From a virus, in the IMG/VR virus record IMGVR_UViG_3300020219_000021, positions 1 through 47,958 of that record: 47,958 nt of DNA. One strand, given 5' to 3'. Below are positions 20,836-29,922 of the stretch, piece after piece (position 1 is the stretch's first letter; every line of letters begins with the position of its first letter). Position numbers and translations under genes: made by a program. The notes under the pieces are model-generated. The model did not search any database. It was not told the origin of the DNA and was given only the letters and a program-made list of their open reading frames with translations.

Positions 20836-21451
20836 GACTGAACTAGTCTGGATAACGCCGGATGCAGAACGGCTGATAGTAAACATGGCAAGGGTGTCCA
20901 GTGGCCCCTCCAAGGCGAAAGCTCCTGATGCTAAGTTGCTGGCCTACCTCATTGCCCACAAGCACTGGAGCCCATTTCAGATGGCCTCCATGTGCGTTGA
21001 GGTGACAACCGGCAGAGCTATTAGTGCTCAGCTGGTCAGACACCGCAGCTTGAATGTACAGGAGTTTTCACAGCGCTATTCCTCTGACATCAGCTTTCAG
21101 AAAGTAGGGGCACGGAGGCAGGACACCAAGAACAGGCAAAACTCCATTGATAACCTCTCTGAGGAGGATAGGAGCTGGTTCGCTACTCAACTCTCCTGTC
21201 TGAACGCGGTTAGCGGGCTACTTTACGAAGAGGCTTTGGCTAGAGGCATAGCGAAGGAGTGTGCGAGGTTTCTGCTGCCAATGAACACCACAACCAAGTT
21301 GTATATAGCTGCCACTTTGCGTGACTGGATACACTATCTAGCCGTGCGTACTGACCCTACTACGCAGCTGGAGCATAGACAACTGGCCGAGGAAATACAG
21401 GCTATTTTTATCGAACAATTCCCTGTCATAGCCGAAGCAGTTTTTACTTAA
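20825..21451 (+). CDS. thyX: Flavin-dependent thymidylate synthase
   Basis: 208 aa from ATG 20825 (GGGAG upstream). The ThyX signature RHRx7S is present as RHRSLNVQEFSQRY (residues 72-85), with the earlier HWSPFQM and the C-terminal RDWIHYLAVR region that binds FAD and dUMP. Converts dUMP to dTMP using methylene-tetrahydrofolate and NAD(P)H. It lies between dut and nrdJ in a deoxynucleotide operon. Confidence 0.93.
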   Translation: MKNKTELVWITPDAERLIVNMARVSSGPSKAKAPDAKLLAYLIAHKHWSPFQMASMCVEVTTGRAISAQLVRHRSLNVQEFSQRYSSDISFQKVGARRQDTKNRQNSIDNLSEEDRSWFATQLSCLNAVSGLLYEEALARGIAKECARFLLPMNTTTKLYIAATLRDWIHYLAVRTDPTTQLEHRQLAEEIQAIFIEQFPVIAEAVFT

Positions 21452-21473
21452 AACCACATACAGGAGTACCCCC

Positions 21474-23120
21474 ATGATTTACGGGCCACAGTCGTCGTTC
21501 GCTTTGAACATTATGAACAATAAATATGCCAAGACTAAAGCAGATGGCACAAAAGAAAACTGGGAGGAAATTGCACGCCGAGTTACCGACGAAGTTATGT
21601 CGGCCGTGCCTGCCGATGCAGAACTGAAGCAGCAGATATTCGAGATGATACGGAGTCGCAAATTCATGCCTGGCGGGCGGTATCTCTATGCTGCTGGTAA
21701 TGATTATCACCAAACTCAGAACTGCCTTTTGCTGCGTGCTGAGGACAGCAGGGAAGGCTGGTCAGACCTGATGTATAAGTCCTCCATGGCTCTCATGTCC
21801 GGTGCGGGCATTGGGGTTGACTACTCTGCTGTAAGGCCGGAGGGTTCCCTTATTAAACGTACAGGCGGCTTTGCTACAGGTCCCATAGCTTTGATGAAGA
21901 TGGTGAATGAAGCAGGCCGAAACATTATGCAAGGCGGCTCTAGGCGTTCTGCTATTTGGGCTGGGCTGAACTGGGCTCACCAAGATGTTATCAAGTTTAT
22001 CGTGTCAAAGAATTGGTCAGAGGATATTCGCAAGCTGAAGACCAAGGACTTTAACTTTCCGGCAACTTTAGATGGAACTAATGTTTCAGTAATATTAGAT
22101 AAGCCTTTCTTTGATGCCTATCATGACAGTAAAAATGGAATGAATAGTCATGCCCATAATGTGTATTGGGCTGTCGTCCGGCAGATGCTTTCCACAAGCG
22201 AACCTGGATTTTCTGTTGACTATGATAACCCACGAGAATCATTACGTAATGCTTGTTGTGAAATAGTGAGCGAAGATGATTCTGACATCTGCAACTTAGG
22301 TTCTCTAAACTTGGCCCAGATAGACAGTCTTGAGGATTTTGTCGAATGCGTAAACTTGGGTACAACCTTTCTTCTGGCGGGAACCGTCTATTCACACGTT
22401 CCTTATGCACAGGTTGACAATGTTCGTACTAAAAACAGACGCCTTGGACTGGGGTTGATGGGGATACATGAGTGGCTGCTTAAGCGAGGAAAGTCTTATG
22501 GTCCAGATGCTGAACTACAGGAATGGCTTGAGCAATATGTAAATCATTCCACAAGCACCGCCATCGTTAGAAGCTTGTGTTTTGATGTTTCAACCCCGAT
22601 AAAGACGAGAGGAGTCGCTCCTAACGGCACGATTGGGATAGTTGCAGAAACGACTACCGGTATTGAACCCATCTTCTGTGCTGCCTACAAGCGACGCTAC
22701 TTGAAGGGAGAGTCCTGGCACTACGAGTACGTATTAGACCCTACAGCAAAGCGTCTAGTTGATGCTGGAGTGTCTCCTGACGCTATTGAAGATGCTTATA
22801 CTCTCGCTGCAGATGTCGAGCGGCGGGTTGCCTTCCAAGCCTGGGTGCAGCAGTTTGTCGATCATGCCATCAGCTCCACTATTAACATGCCGGCCTGGGG
22901 CTCTGAGCTGAATAATGAGTCCAAGGTGCAGGACTTCGGCACCATGCTGCTGAAATATCTGCCCAAGATGAGAGGCGTAACTGCCTACGCGGATGGATCT
23001 CGAGGCGGTCAACCCCTCACACCGGTTAAGTACCAAACAGCCATGAAACACGTCAGTCAGATATTTGTCGAACAGGCTGACGTTTGCTCAATCTCAGAGA
23101 GAGGTTCCTGCGGAGAATAA
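21474..23120 (+). CDS. nrdJ: Class II (B12-dependent) ribonucleotide reductase
   Basis: 548 aa; AGGAG upstream. Active-site residues are recognisable: Cys84 (TQNCLLL), NACCE at 259-263 (Asn, thiyl Cys, Glu) and DICNLGSLNL (Cys273). The phosphate-binding loop APNGTIG and the C-terminal cysteine pair CSISERGSCGE are present. No small subunit (NrdB) gene is nearby and the N-terminal ATP cone is missing, which fits a short, monomeric or dimeric class II enzyme using adenosylcobalamin. It would supply dNTPs with or without oxygen and depends on host B12. Confidence 0.85.
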   Translation: MIYGPQSSFALNIMNNKYAKTKADGTKENWEEIARRVTDEVMSAVPADAELKQQIFEMIRSRKFMPGGRYLYAAGNDYHQTQNCLLLRAEDSREGWSDLMYKSSMALMSGAGIGVDYSAVRPEGSLIKRTGGFATGPIALMKMVNEAGRNIMQGGSRRSAIWAGLNWAHQDVIKFIVSKNWSEDIRKLKTKDFNFPATLDGTNVSVILDKPFFDAYHDSKNGMNSHAHNVYWAVVRQMLSTSEPGFSVDYDNPRESLRNACCEIVSEDDSDICNLGSLNLAQIDSLEDFVECVNLGTTFLLAGTVYSHVPYAQVDNVRTKNRRLGLGLMGIHEWLLKRGKSYGPDAELQEWLEQYVNHSTSTAIVRSLCFDVSTPIKTRGVAPNGTIGIVAETTTGIEPIFCAAYKRRYLKGESWHYEYVLDPTAKRLVDAGVSPDAIEDAYTLAADVERRVAFQAWVQQFVDHAISSTINMPAWGSELNNESKVQDFGTMLLKYLPKMRGVTAYADGSRGGQPLTPVKYQTAMKHVSQIFVEQADVCSISERGSCGE

Positions 23121-23150
23121 TGCAGGCCTCCTCCCCTCCTGAACGTTTTC

Positions 23151-23175
23151 TGATCGTGACTCGGAGTTGCGATCA
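23151..23175. promoter_or_regulatory. Operator-like palindrome (distant copy)
   Basis: Half-sites TGATCGTGACTC and GAGTTGCGATCA around a central G, the same core as the array at 2752-2880. It lies downstream of nrdJ and upstream of attP and int, so the same regulator may control integration genes. Confidence 0.55.
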
Positions 23176-23360
23176 ATTCTAAGGCACCTAGGAGCCACGC
23201 TGGCGCGTTCTTGTGTCTGGGAATAGGGAGATAAGGCTAAGGGTCCCTTCGGCCGCTACAGAGCCACCTAGGCGCACCTGAAACACCTCCCTTAAATCCC
23301 CTACCTTAAAGTCGCATTCAATATCTGCCGAGTGTTTTATGTCGGCACAAAACTCCCACT

Positions 23361-23436
23361 ATGGCTAGCGGCAGACACACAGGACTTAAAATCCTGTATC
23401 CGCAAGGGTGTGCGAGTTCAAGTCTCGCTCTAGGCA
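23361..23436 (+). tRNA. tRNA-Leu(UAA) 3' fragment, probable attP core
   Basis: The anticodon arm CAGGA-CTTAAAA-TCCTG gives anticodon UAA. A variable arm, the T arm GCGAG-TTCAAGT-CTCGC and the 3' acceptor strand TCTAGGC plus discriminator A follow. No matching 5' acceptor strand (GCCTAGA) is found upstream, and the D-stem does not pair. So similarity to a tRNA starts at about the D-loop (GGCAGAC). A tRNA cut in this way next to an integrase gene is the classic attP core: integration would restore the host tRNA-Leu 3' end. A functional phage tRNA is unlikely. The rest of the 23121-23463 gap holds one palindrome, two CACCTAGG repeats and no gene. Confidence 0.7.
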
Positions 23437-23463
23437 CTCTTAATCATTGAGGAAATTGATAAC

Positions 23464-23850
23464 ATGACTGACACCTGCGATAGACAAAAAATAGGCCTTG
23501 AGGTAGGTATGTCTATCACAATAGATATGGAATGTTATTTGTTGGCTAAAGCCTACTCAAGCATAAGTGTCGCTACCGATAAAAATTTAACAAAAAAAGA
23601 ATATAGACAGATTTTAGCGAGCTGGTATAATAGGGACCTTAAAAACAAGATTGAAACACCCGACCAATTCAATAGAAATTATAGGTCATACTTTAAGGGA
23701 CTGCGAAAATGTCACAGCCAGCGAAGGTCAAAGAATACTACATCCGTGCGCCGTCGAAAACCGGACGACATTGCTCCTTCGCTATATATTGCAGAGAAGG
23801 CCGCGGCACGCCAGAAGCGAAAACCAGCAAAGTCTCGTCCAGCGCAATAG
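23464..23850 (+). CDS. Hypothetical protein upstream of integrase (128 aa)
   Basis: GAGG precedes ATG 23464. The first 80 residues are soluble and helical (NLTKKEYRQILASWYNRDL). The last 47 overlap the integrase start in another frame and are very basic. The position between attP and int suggests an excisionase or directionality factor, but no MerR-like or Xis fold is clearly visible. Confidence 0.5.
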   Translation: MTDTCDRQKIGLEVGMSITIDMECYLLAKAYSSISVATDKNLTKKEYRQILASWYNRDLKNKIETPDQFNRNYRSYFKGLRKCHSQRRSKNTTSVRRRKPDDIAPSLYIAEKAAARQKRKPAKSRPAQ

Positions 23851-24818
23851 ACGCAACAAACCAACTTTACCTTTCTAGTAAAATTGACATACACCAAGCT
23901 AGGGAATCACTTAGAGCTGAAGTGAACCGTCTCAGAAAACAACAATCCCGCTACCGAAACGTGCAATTGAATGAAATAAATGTACAGGTTCTTAAAGCTT
24001 ATTGGGATGCGCGTTATCATGACAAGGACATCATAGACAAAGAATCAGCGTATAATAGACTAAAACGGGCTTTGCGTGTCTTGGAAGGTCTTCCCATCAC
24101 AACCGCATCAGCCAGAGAAATGCAAGATAAAGTAACTATATACTGTTCTAAGAAGAAAATTGATGGAGGCCGAAGCCCACCCCAACGAGACATCATCGCG
24201 GCTTTAAATCAAATGCTGAAGTTTTTCGGCAGATCAGAATTGAGGCTGCAAAAAAACAGAAAGCTGAGACGGCAAGTTAAAAGGTTAACTTTGGCGGAGT
24301 TTACTAGAGTTGTGAGTTTTGTAGAAAACAAAGCTCTAAAGTTGTTGCTGTGGTCTGCAATAGGCACAGGGGCTCGGTGTGGTGAGTTATTTTCTCTCTC
24401 ATATTCAAGTTTGAAAGAAAAAGAGCTGTCAATTGAAGGACAGATAGATAGAAATTTAACAGAACGAGAAACAAAAACTAGACATACCAGAAACTTAGTG
24501 GTGCTTAAGGATGCACTCCCTTATTTAAGAGATTGGTTAAGCTTGCCATTGAACGATAAACTCACAATTAGACACGCATCCCATGCATCTATATTACGAA
24601 AAGCCTGTAAGAAAGCATTCCCAGATGAGCCGGATAAACATCTCGTGTTTCACGATTTACGGCATTCTTACGCAATCGCATGGTTGTCTGCAGGTATTAC
24701 AATAGATATCATTGCCGTAATGTTGGGAAATAGCGTCTCCGTTTGTCAAGAATATTATATCGGCAATAGACTGCCTCAAGGGGTGCTGGACAGAGTGAAT
24801 TTAATAGTCTTCGAGTAA
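23709..24818 (+). CDS. int: Tyrosine recombinase (phage integrase)
   Basis: 369 aa with AAGGGA upstream of ATG 23709. N-terminal arm-binding and core-binding helices are followed by the catalytic domain: Arg223 in GTGARCGELFSL, a Lys in the RETKTRH hairpin, His315 and Arg318 in VFHDLRHSYA, and tyrosine at 349 or 350 (CQEYYIG). The usual LGH/W position reads LGN (Asn341). It inserts the phage at attB, probably the 3' end of a host tRNA-Leu gene. It is the last plus-strand gene; the 113 bases to the convergent minus-strand genes hold no obvious terminator. Confidence 0.88.
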   Translation: MSQPAKVKEYYIRAPSKTGRHCSFAIYCREGRGTPEAKTSKVSSSAIDATNQLYLSSKIDIHQARESLRAEVNRLRKQQSRYRNVQLNEINVQVLKAYWDARYHDKDIIDKESAYNRLKRALRVLEGLPITTASAREMQDKVTIYCSKKKIDGGRSPPQRDIIAALNQMLKFFGRSELRLQKNRKLRRQVKRLTLAEFTRVVSFVENKALKLLLWSAIGTGARCGELFSLSYSSLKEKELSIEGQIDRNLTERETKTRHTRNLVVLKDALPYLRDWLSLPLNDKLTIRHASHASILRKACKKAFPDEPDKHLVFHDLRHSYAIAWLSAGITIDIIAVMLGNSVSVCQEYYIGNRLPQGVLDRVNLIVFE

Positions 24819-24931
24819 AAATGACGCTCCAGGACGCCTCAGGATCGACGATAGACATTTGGGAATAGTGAGGGTAAGGCCAAATTGGCGTTGATTGTGG
24901 AGTGTTCTAGGAGGTTTTAGGTAGGTCTTTG

Positions 24932-26416
24932 TTATTCTTGGCCAATTTGCTTGCGGTATTCAGGATCATTTTTCATAAGCAAATAATGGGTGAGGCCAAG
25001 GGACTGAGCGCCGCGTTGTGCCGCCTTCTCTAGAACGGGCGCATACTTGCCGAGAGTCTCGGGTGCAGTTCGCACAATGTTTGCAATTTTATCTGCTCCA
25101 ACCGCCGCCATCTGGTTACCGTAAGCGTCATGAGCTTTTTTACCAGCCAGAACCGCCAAACCTTTCGGCCCCATTGCAGCAGTGGCGCCAACGCCTATAA
25201 TGTTATCCGTGAGCCCTAAAGCGTTGTTGCCTTTTTTTGCGAGCTGTTTACTTAACAGTTTCTCTGAAGCTACTGCATTGCCGTAAAGCTTCTTGCCTGC
25301 CTGAAGTTTGGCCAGCAATTCAGGATTATTTAGCGTCTTGGAGCCTGCTTCGACAGCGTCGTCAATCCCAGAGCTTGTGATGTGATAGGCTTCGCGAGCC
25401 ATTTTTTCCTTTTCGGAAACATTTAGCTTATTCTTCCAGTTAGCGGCCTTACCAAGTTCTTCTTTCAAGAGCTGTGCTTCAGACAGGGGAATATCCTGGC
25501 TGCCTCGCATGGACACCGACTCAAGCATATTATCTAGCTGCTTGGTTTCGCCGCGATTGATCGGTGACCGGTAAAAATCCCCCAATTCAGTATCAATTTT
25601 ATTGGCAGTTTTGAGAGGATTAAAGGTGCTGGCTGATGCATCATCGATTTCTTTGTATACTTCACCCATCTTTGAGCCGCCTGACTCTTTCAGAGCGATG
25701 TTGCGAGCAGCCATAGTCTTGTTAGAGGCTAAAGGCGTTACTACCTTTTCGTCCAAAGCCTGCCTACCCACCTGCCTAACTTTATCTTCACCCATCTTCT
25801 GAATAGCAACTTTGTCTGCGCCAAGTGCTTTCGCGGCTTGCACTTCAGCTGTGGCTGCAAGGCCGGCGGCGGTCTCTTCTGCAGCTTCCTTGACTGCTTT
25901 AGATCCTAACAACTTGCTTACGCCCTTACCTAGCAGATTGCCTGCATAACCCGTAGTAGCTCCAATGACTGCGCCTGTGCCCGTATCTTTAGCGGCTTTA
26001 AGGTATTCACCTTTAGTTAAGTCAGCTTCAGATCGTCCTAAACCCTCTATTGCGCCCATTCCTGCGCCTAAGGCTGGGCCGACAACTGGAATTTTTGCGG
26101 CCATAGATCCAACAATACCCGAACCTATCTGCGCGCCGTTGTAAGCAACAGGATGTGCGTCCTCAGCATCGTGGTAGGCCTTTCGGCTTTCGTCACGAGC
26201 CTGGTCATACGTCTTGTCAGTCAATGCAGATTCCACAAGTCCAGTTGCCTCATCAGCATAGGGTCCGATGATTGGTAGCCCTTGCACTGCGCCGCGAACT
26301 GCGGATTCGGTTTTGGATATCTCGGGCGCAGTCTCCGTAATTGAGTCGCGCCAAGAACCTGATTTAGGGGGCTCTTGACCTTCTGGAATTGTTTGAATTG
26401 TGTTCTTCCAACTCAT
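24932..26416 (-). CDS. Ejection-type (internal virion) protein with membrane-active stretches
   Basis: 494 aa. Glycine- and alanine-rich helices of glycine-zipper type (AQIGSGIVGSMAAKIPVVGP, GAVIGATTGYAGNLLGKG) alternate with charged helices. Such composition is typical of podovirus DNA-ejection proteins that form a channel through the host envelope. It is the last gene of the structural operon, in the usual place for such proteins. No enzymatic motif is visible. Confidence 0.6.
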   Translation of the reverse strand: MSWKNTIQTIPEGQEPPKSGSWRDSITETAPEISKTESAVRGAVQGLPIIGPYADEATGLVESALTDKTYDQARDESRKAYHDAEDAHPVAYNGAQIGSGIVGSMAAKIPVVGPALGAGMGAIEGLGRSEADLTKGEYLKAAKDTGTGAVIGATTGYAGNLLGKGVSKLLGSKAVKEAAEETAAGLAATAEVQAAKALGADKVAIQKMGEDKVRQVGRQALDEKVVTPLASNKTMAARNIALKESGGSKMGEVYKEIDDASASTFNPLKTANKIDTELGDFYRSPINRGETKQLDNMLESVSMRGSQDIPLSEAQLLKEELGKAANWKNKLNVSEKEKMAREAYHITSSGIDDAVEAGSKTLNNPELLAKLQAGKKLYGNAVASEKLLSKQLAKKGNNALGLTDNIIGVGATAAMGPKGLAVLAGKKAHDAYGNQMAAVGADKIANIVRTAPETLGKYAPVLEKAAQRGAQSLGLTHYLLMKNDPEYRKQIGQE

Positions 26417-27651
26417 TAGTTGAATCCTTCGGTGCGTGCTTCTTGTTCTTCCTCGGGACTTGATACTGTGGCGGCTTGATTACCCTTGCGCAGTTGTTTT
26501 GGGTAAGCTGAAAGGGCTTGCGGAGCTTTCCCTGATCGTCGTGCAATCTCGGCCTCGTTTGCTTGGACTGCTCCCCGAATGGCGTTTATCTGGTTCGTGG
26601 TCTGGTCTTTAAACCCTGGCAGATCGCGTCCAAATTGAACTGGGTTATCATTTGTAAAATTGCCCATTGCATATTCTAATTTGGAACCCAAACGCTTGGA
26701 TTCCTCGACACCGATTGCGTCAGCGCCTTCCGTACTATTTAAAACCTTTAAAAGCATTCGTCCTGTGGTCAGCTTTTGGTCTTCCGGCAAGCTGTCCCAA
26801 TTGGACATTGTAGCTTCAATCTGATTGGCAATTGCGATTTTACTGGCATTTTTTCGAGCTAGATCCTTGACTACTCCCTGGTCTGGAGGGGCTAGGGTCT
26901 CGAATTCTTGTTTAGCGGCAGACTTAGTTGAAAGTTTGGCTTGCTCTTTCTCGAATACTGATTTCAGTTCGGGCAGAACCTTTGCTAACTGAGAAGCGCT
27001 TCTACCCTCAAGGCTTTTCGCCATTGAAGGGGATAGCTTGCTGGCCAAATCTCTGTACAATTGAGATTCTGGGCTATTTGGGTCATCCAGAGCGACCTGT
27101 TTGGACACGTCCGTATCGTGTTTCTGTTTGTCCCAACCAAACTTTGTCTGTTCGTGGGCAAAGCCCTTTTGGTCGTTGGCGAATTTGGTGTCGCTTTGGG
27201 AATATTCAGTATCCATGCGTCCCAGGCGCTTGTTGGCTGCAGAATTGCCGATAACCTTGCTTTCTATATCAAGCTTGTGCTGTTCTTGGTCGTTTCCAAA
27301 CTTTTCTGCGTCTCGGGATCTTTCTACGTCCTGATCCTGGAATTTGTCTTTGTTCACTAGATCTTGAAGTGCCTGCTTGCGGGCGTCAACTCCTTGACTC
27401 AATTTTGCTTGATTTTGCTGTCTTGCAGCGTTGAATCCATCCTTATTTTGATTGCCGCCATTGCCGTACAGATCTGCATTTCCTATAACCTGCATTAAAC
27501 TGACAAATTTGTTATCACTTGCGGCATTTCGGGCAGCGGCTGCATCTGAAGCTGCATTGGTAGCAGCCATATCACTGTATTCTTCGCTCAGAGGAACTTT
27601 ATTAATTTGATCTTCATCTTCATTTTTTTTATTAAGCCAACTGAAGTTCAT
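26416..27651 (-). CDS. Internal virion/ejection-type protein, coiled-coil rich
   Basis: 411 aa, highly polar, rich in Ala, Gln, Asn, Asp and Lys, with long helical segments (SDAAAARNAASDNKF, DRQQ-type runs). It overlaps the next gene by a single base and follows a similar protein. No known domain. Assigned as an ejection or internal protein by composition and by its place between two other such genes. Confidence 0.5.
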   Translation of the reverse strand: MNFSWLNKKNEDEDQINKVPLSEEYSDMAATNAASDAAAARNAASDNKFVSLMQVIGNADLYGNGGNQNKDGFNAARQQNQAKLSQGVDARKQALQDLVNKDKFQDQDVERSRDAEKFGNDQEQHKLDIESKVIGNSAANKRLGRMDTEYSQSDTKFANDQKGFAHEQTKFGWDKQKHDTDVSKQVALDDPNSPESQLYRDLASKLSPSMAKSLEGRSASQLAKVLPELKSVFEKEQAKLSTKSAAKQEFETLAPPDQGVVKDLARKNASKIAIANQIEATMSNWDSLPEDQKLTTGRMLLKVLNSTEGADAIGVEESKRLGSKLEYAMGNFTNDNPVQFGRDLPGFKDQTTNQINAIRGAVQANEAEIARRSGKAPQALSAYPKQLRKGNQAATVSSPEEEQEARTEGFN

Positions 27652-28886
27652 TATTTTTTGTCCTTTATTTTATCTGCCAGGAACTTAATTGCAGCAAGCT
27701 CAATACCTTGCAGCTTTCGAGGGTCATATCGTAAGTTTCCTTCGGCGTCAGGGGCTATCATCTCTTTTCCTAATTTGGTTTCGGCAATATCCTGGGCCAT
27801 AAAACCAGTAAACTTGCCTTCACCTTCGGATGAATCCTTGTATCGGTAGGATTTGGGGCTAAAGCTACCGAGAAATTCTTCAATGTCTATTTCTTTGACA
27901 GGTTTGATATCTTTCTTTAGGGTTTCATCAGACGCGGCGGCTGCGGCCTGTGTGCCCATATTTATCCAACCTTGTCTTTGGCGTTGGTCGGCATCTAGGT
28001 CATCCCTTTGAAAGCCTTTGTATGAGGTGTTAGCACCAGAAACAGCTTGATGCTTAGCCATTGAATTAGCATATTGTTTTGATGGTATATCAATCTTGTT
28101 CATTACTTGTGCTTGATTGTTCATTCCGGCGTTTTGCATAGCAAGCCCTTGCCTGCTGTCTCTGTTTGCCTGGTTCGCCCCAAACGACTGGTCAGCAACA
28201 TGTGTATTCATTGTGTTCTTATTGCCAGTATTGAATTGATTAATTGCGTCTTGTGCTCTGGCTTTGTCGGACTGTTCGCCAAAATCTTGGTTTCGCATGT
28301 CACCAGCCAACTGCCCACCTTGCATCATGGATTCCAAGGCTCGTTTCTGTGCCATCCCATTGATATCAAGGCCTTCCTGCGCCTGACGATCCGTCGCTGC
28401 TTGGCTAGAATCCAGTTGTGCTAGCAGTTCCATACCTGATCCACCCATACCCCTTGCATTGGCATTTTGGAGAATAGCCTCTCTGCGGCCGCGATCGGCT
28501 TGAGCTGCTTGAGTCTGGCTCCGAGCTAAATTTGCTCGGTCTTCAGCAGTCATCCCACCATTAGCAGAAATTCCTTGGAGAGACGCTAGAGCAGACATTT
28601 GAGCTTCTTTAAGTCTCGGATCGGTACTGACTCCAGCCATTCCAGAATCTTGCTGGGAGGTAAATTCTGGAGCCGAATAGTCGACGTCGCCAGTGTATTT
28701 GACATTTTCGGCCTTGATTTTTTCATATGTAGGCGTTTTTATTGCTTTCGCTGCGGCAATATTCTTCTTCTCTAGGGCCTCTATTTTCTTTTTCTTCTTT
28801 TTGTCGTCGACACCAAGAATATCGGAACCTGTTATGTTTTTTAGATGCTTGCCGTAAGTATTTTTGACTTTTTGACCTAAATCCAT
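27651..28886 (-). CDS. Virion protein with C-terminal S74 intramolecular chaperone-like domain
   Basis: 411 aa. The first 310 residues are Gln/Ala/Asn/Met-rich helices, like an ejection protein. The end carries SDETLKKDIKPVKEID, then the tyrosine-rich KSYRYKD and GFMAQDIAETKLG. These match the start and core of the peptidase S74/endosialidase chaperone domain (SDxRLKxDI... and GFxAQDV). In S74 proteins the Ser of the first motif is the self-cleavage site after trimer folding. Such domains normally end tail spikes and fibres, so this location is unusual. Confidence 0.6.
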   Translation of the reverse strand: MDLGQKVKNTYGKHLKNITGSDILGVDDKKKKKKIEALEKKNIAAAKAIKTPTYEKIKAENVKYTGDVDYSAPEFTSQQDSGMAGVSTDPRLKEAQMSALASLQGISANGGMTAEDRANLARSQTQAAQADRGRREAILQNANARGMGGSGMELLAQLDSSQAATDRQAQEGLDINGMAQKRALESMMQGGQLAGDMRNQDFGEQSDKARAQDAINQFNTGNKNTMNTHVADQSFGANQANRDSRQGLAMQNAGMNNQAQVMNKIDIPSKQYANSMAKHQAVSGANTSYKGFQRDDLDADQRQRQGWINMGTQAAAAASDETLKKDIKPVKEIDIEEFLGSFSPKSYRYKDSSEGEGKFTGFMAQDIAETKLGKEMIAPDAEGNLRYDPRKLQGIELAAIKFLADKIKDKK

Positions 28887-28887
28887 C

Positions 28888-29316
28888 TTATCGCCTCATC
28901 GTGGACGCTATGCCAGCGTACTTATTTTTTGGTTCGGTAGTTGTCGGAGCAACCGGACTGCGCGTCACGGCTATCGGCCTATCCTGTATTGCCCGGGAAA
29001 TATTTTGCGTGGCCTGCTGTGCACCCTGGCCCTGTTGTAGAATGTAAGAGTCCAGTACATTTTCTCCATGGGTATATCCTGGACCCTTGCCAGTGTTTGG
29101 ATCAAGGTTAGGTTTATTAACCATGTCGCCCTCAATCTGGCTGCGTAACCCATTGACCCTGGCTGCATCATTGCCTTTATTGGCATTCAAATAGGTACTT
29201 AAGTTGGCGAAGCTGCCTGACTTTGTTGGCGCCTGCATAGCAGCAGCAGGTGTTTGTGGCAGGATGATGTTTGGTTGATTTTGTTCGTCTTGTTGTTGAT
29301 TTAATACGAAAGCCAT
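28888..29316 (-). CDS. Small virion-associated protein, low complexity (142 aa)
   Basis: Starts MAFVLNQQQDEQNQPNI and is rich in Gln, Asn, Pro and Ala. No known domain. It lies between the tail genes and the ejection-protein genes, one base from the next gene, and probably belongs to the same ejection complex. Confidence 0.5.
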   Translation of the reverse strand: MAFVLNQQQDEQNQPNIILPQTPAAAMQAPTKSGSFANLSTYLNANKGNDAARVNGLRSQIEGDMVNKPNLDPNTGKGPGYTHGENVLDSYILQQGQGAQQATQNISRAIQDRPIAVTRSPVAPTTTEPKNKYAGIASTMRR

Positions 29317-29922
29317 TTATATTGCCTTACATTCGAGAATTATTACAAACTTATTGGTTGAGTTGGGTTCGATTCCCAGGACGTCTTCGATAACTAACTC
29401 ATTGCTTTGGTTGAATGACCAGCGCACTTGTATGGCTTGATCGTATTCAAAGGTTAGGGCGATGTCGGTCGCGGTCGCGGTCGCAGGTCGACTGATGGTG
29501 ATTGCGAATGAACTGTCCACACTTATAATATGAGTATCGTTAGGTACGCCAGCTCCTGAAACCAGCAAACCCGCCCTTAGACCAACTACACTGTCTAAAC
29601 TATCGACAGTTTTATTGGTATTGGTGTTACCAATTGCTGACAAAACCAACTCTTTGGTGCTCTGATCTTTTCGATACCAATCGCCTACCAGCACCGACTT
29701 GGGTTTTTTGACGAAGGGCCAAGTAATACGTTTGGGAAACTGCCCGTCCAATTCGACTGTAATCATTTTGCCCAACATATTGTCATCAACTGTAAGTCCT
29801 TGATTCAAAGTTGACCGGACATCATCCATGAACTGGTTCACTGCTGATAGGAGTGGAGCGATCCAGGGCTGATTCGGGAAATCTTCGACCAGAAGTTTAC
29901 GAGATTGAGGTAAGCGTGCCAT
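29317..29922 (-). CDS. Putative tail protein (201 aa)
   Basis: The N-terminal helical part (LLVEDFPNQPWIAPLLSAVN) is followed by a beta-rich part with VVGLRAGLLVSGAGVPNDTH and AITISRPATATATDIALTF, a pattern common in phage tail and fibre modules. It overlaps the upstream nozzle-like gene by 26 bases. Likely a tail accessory protein. Confidence 0.5.
   Translation of the reverse strand: MARLPQSRKLLVEDFPNQPWIAPLLSAVNQFMDDVRSTLNQGLTVDDNMLGKMITVELDGQFPKRITWPFVKKPKSVLVGDWYRKDQSTKELVLSAIGNTNTNKTVDSLDSVVGLRAGLLVSGAGVPNDTHIISVDSSFAITISRPATATATDIALTFEYDQAIQVRWSFNQSNELVIEDVLGIEPNSTNKFVIILECKAI

Noticed and set aside
24819-24931. Bidirectional terminator between the convergent arms
   Set aside because: GCCAAATTGGC is palindromic but short, and no T-run follows on either strand.
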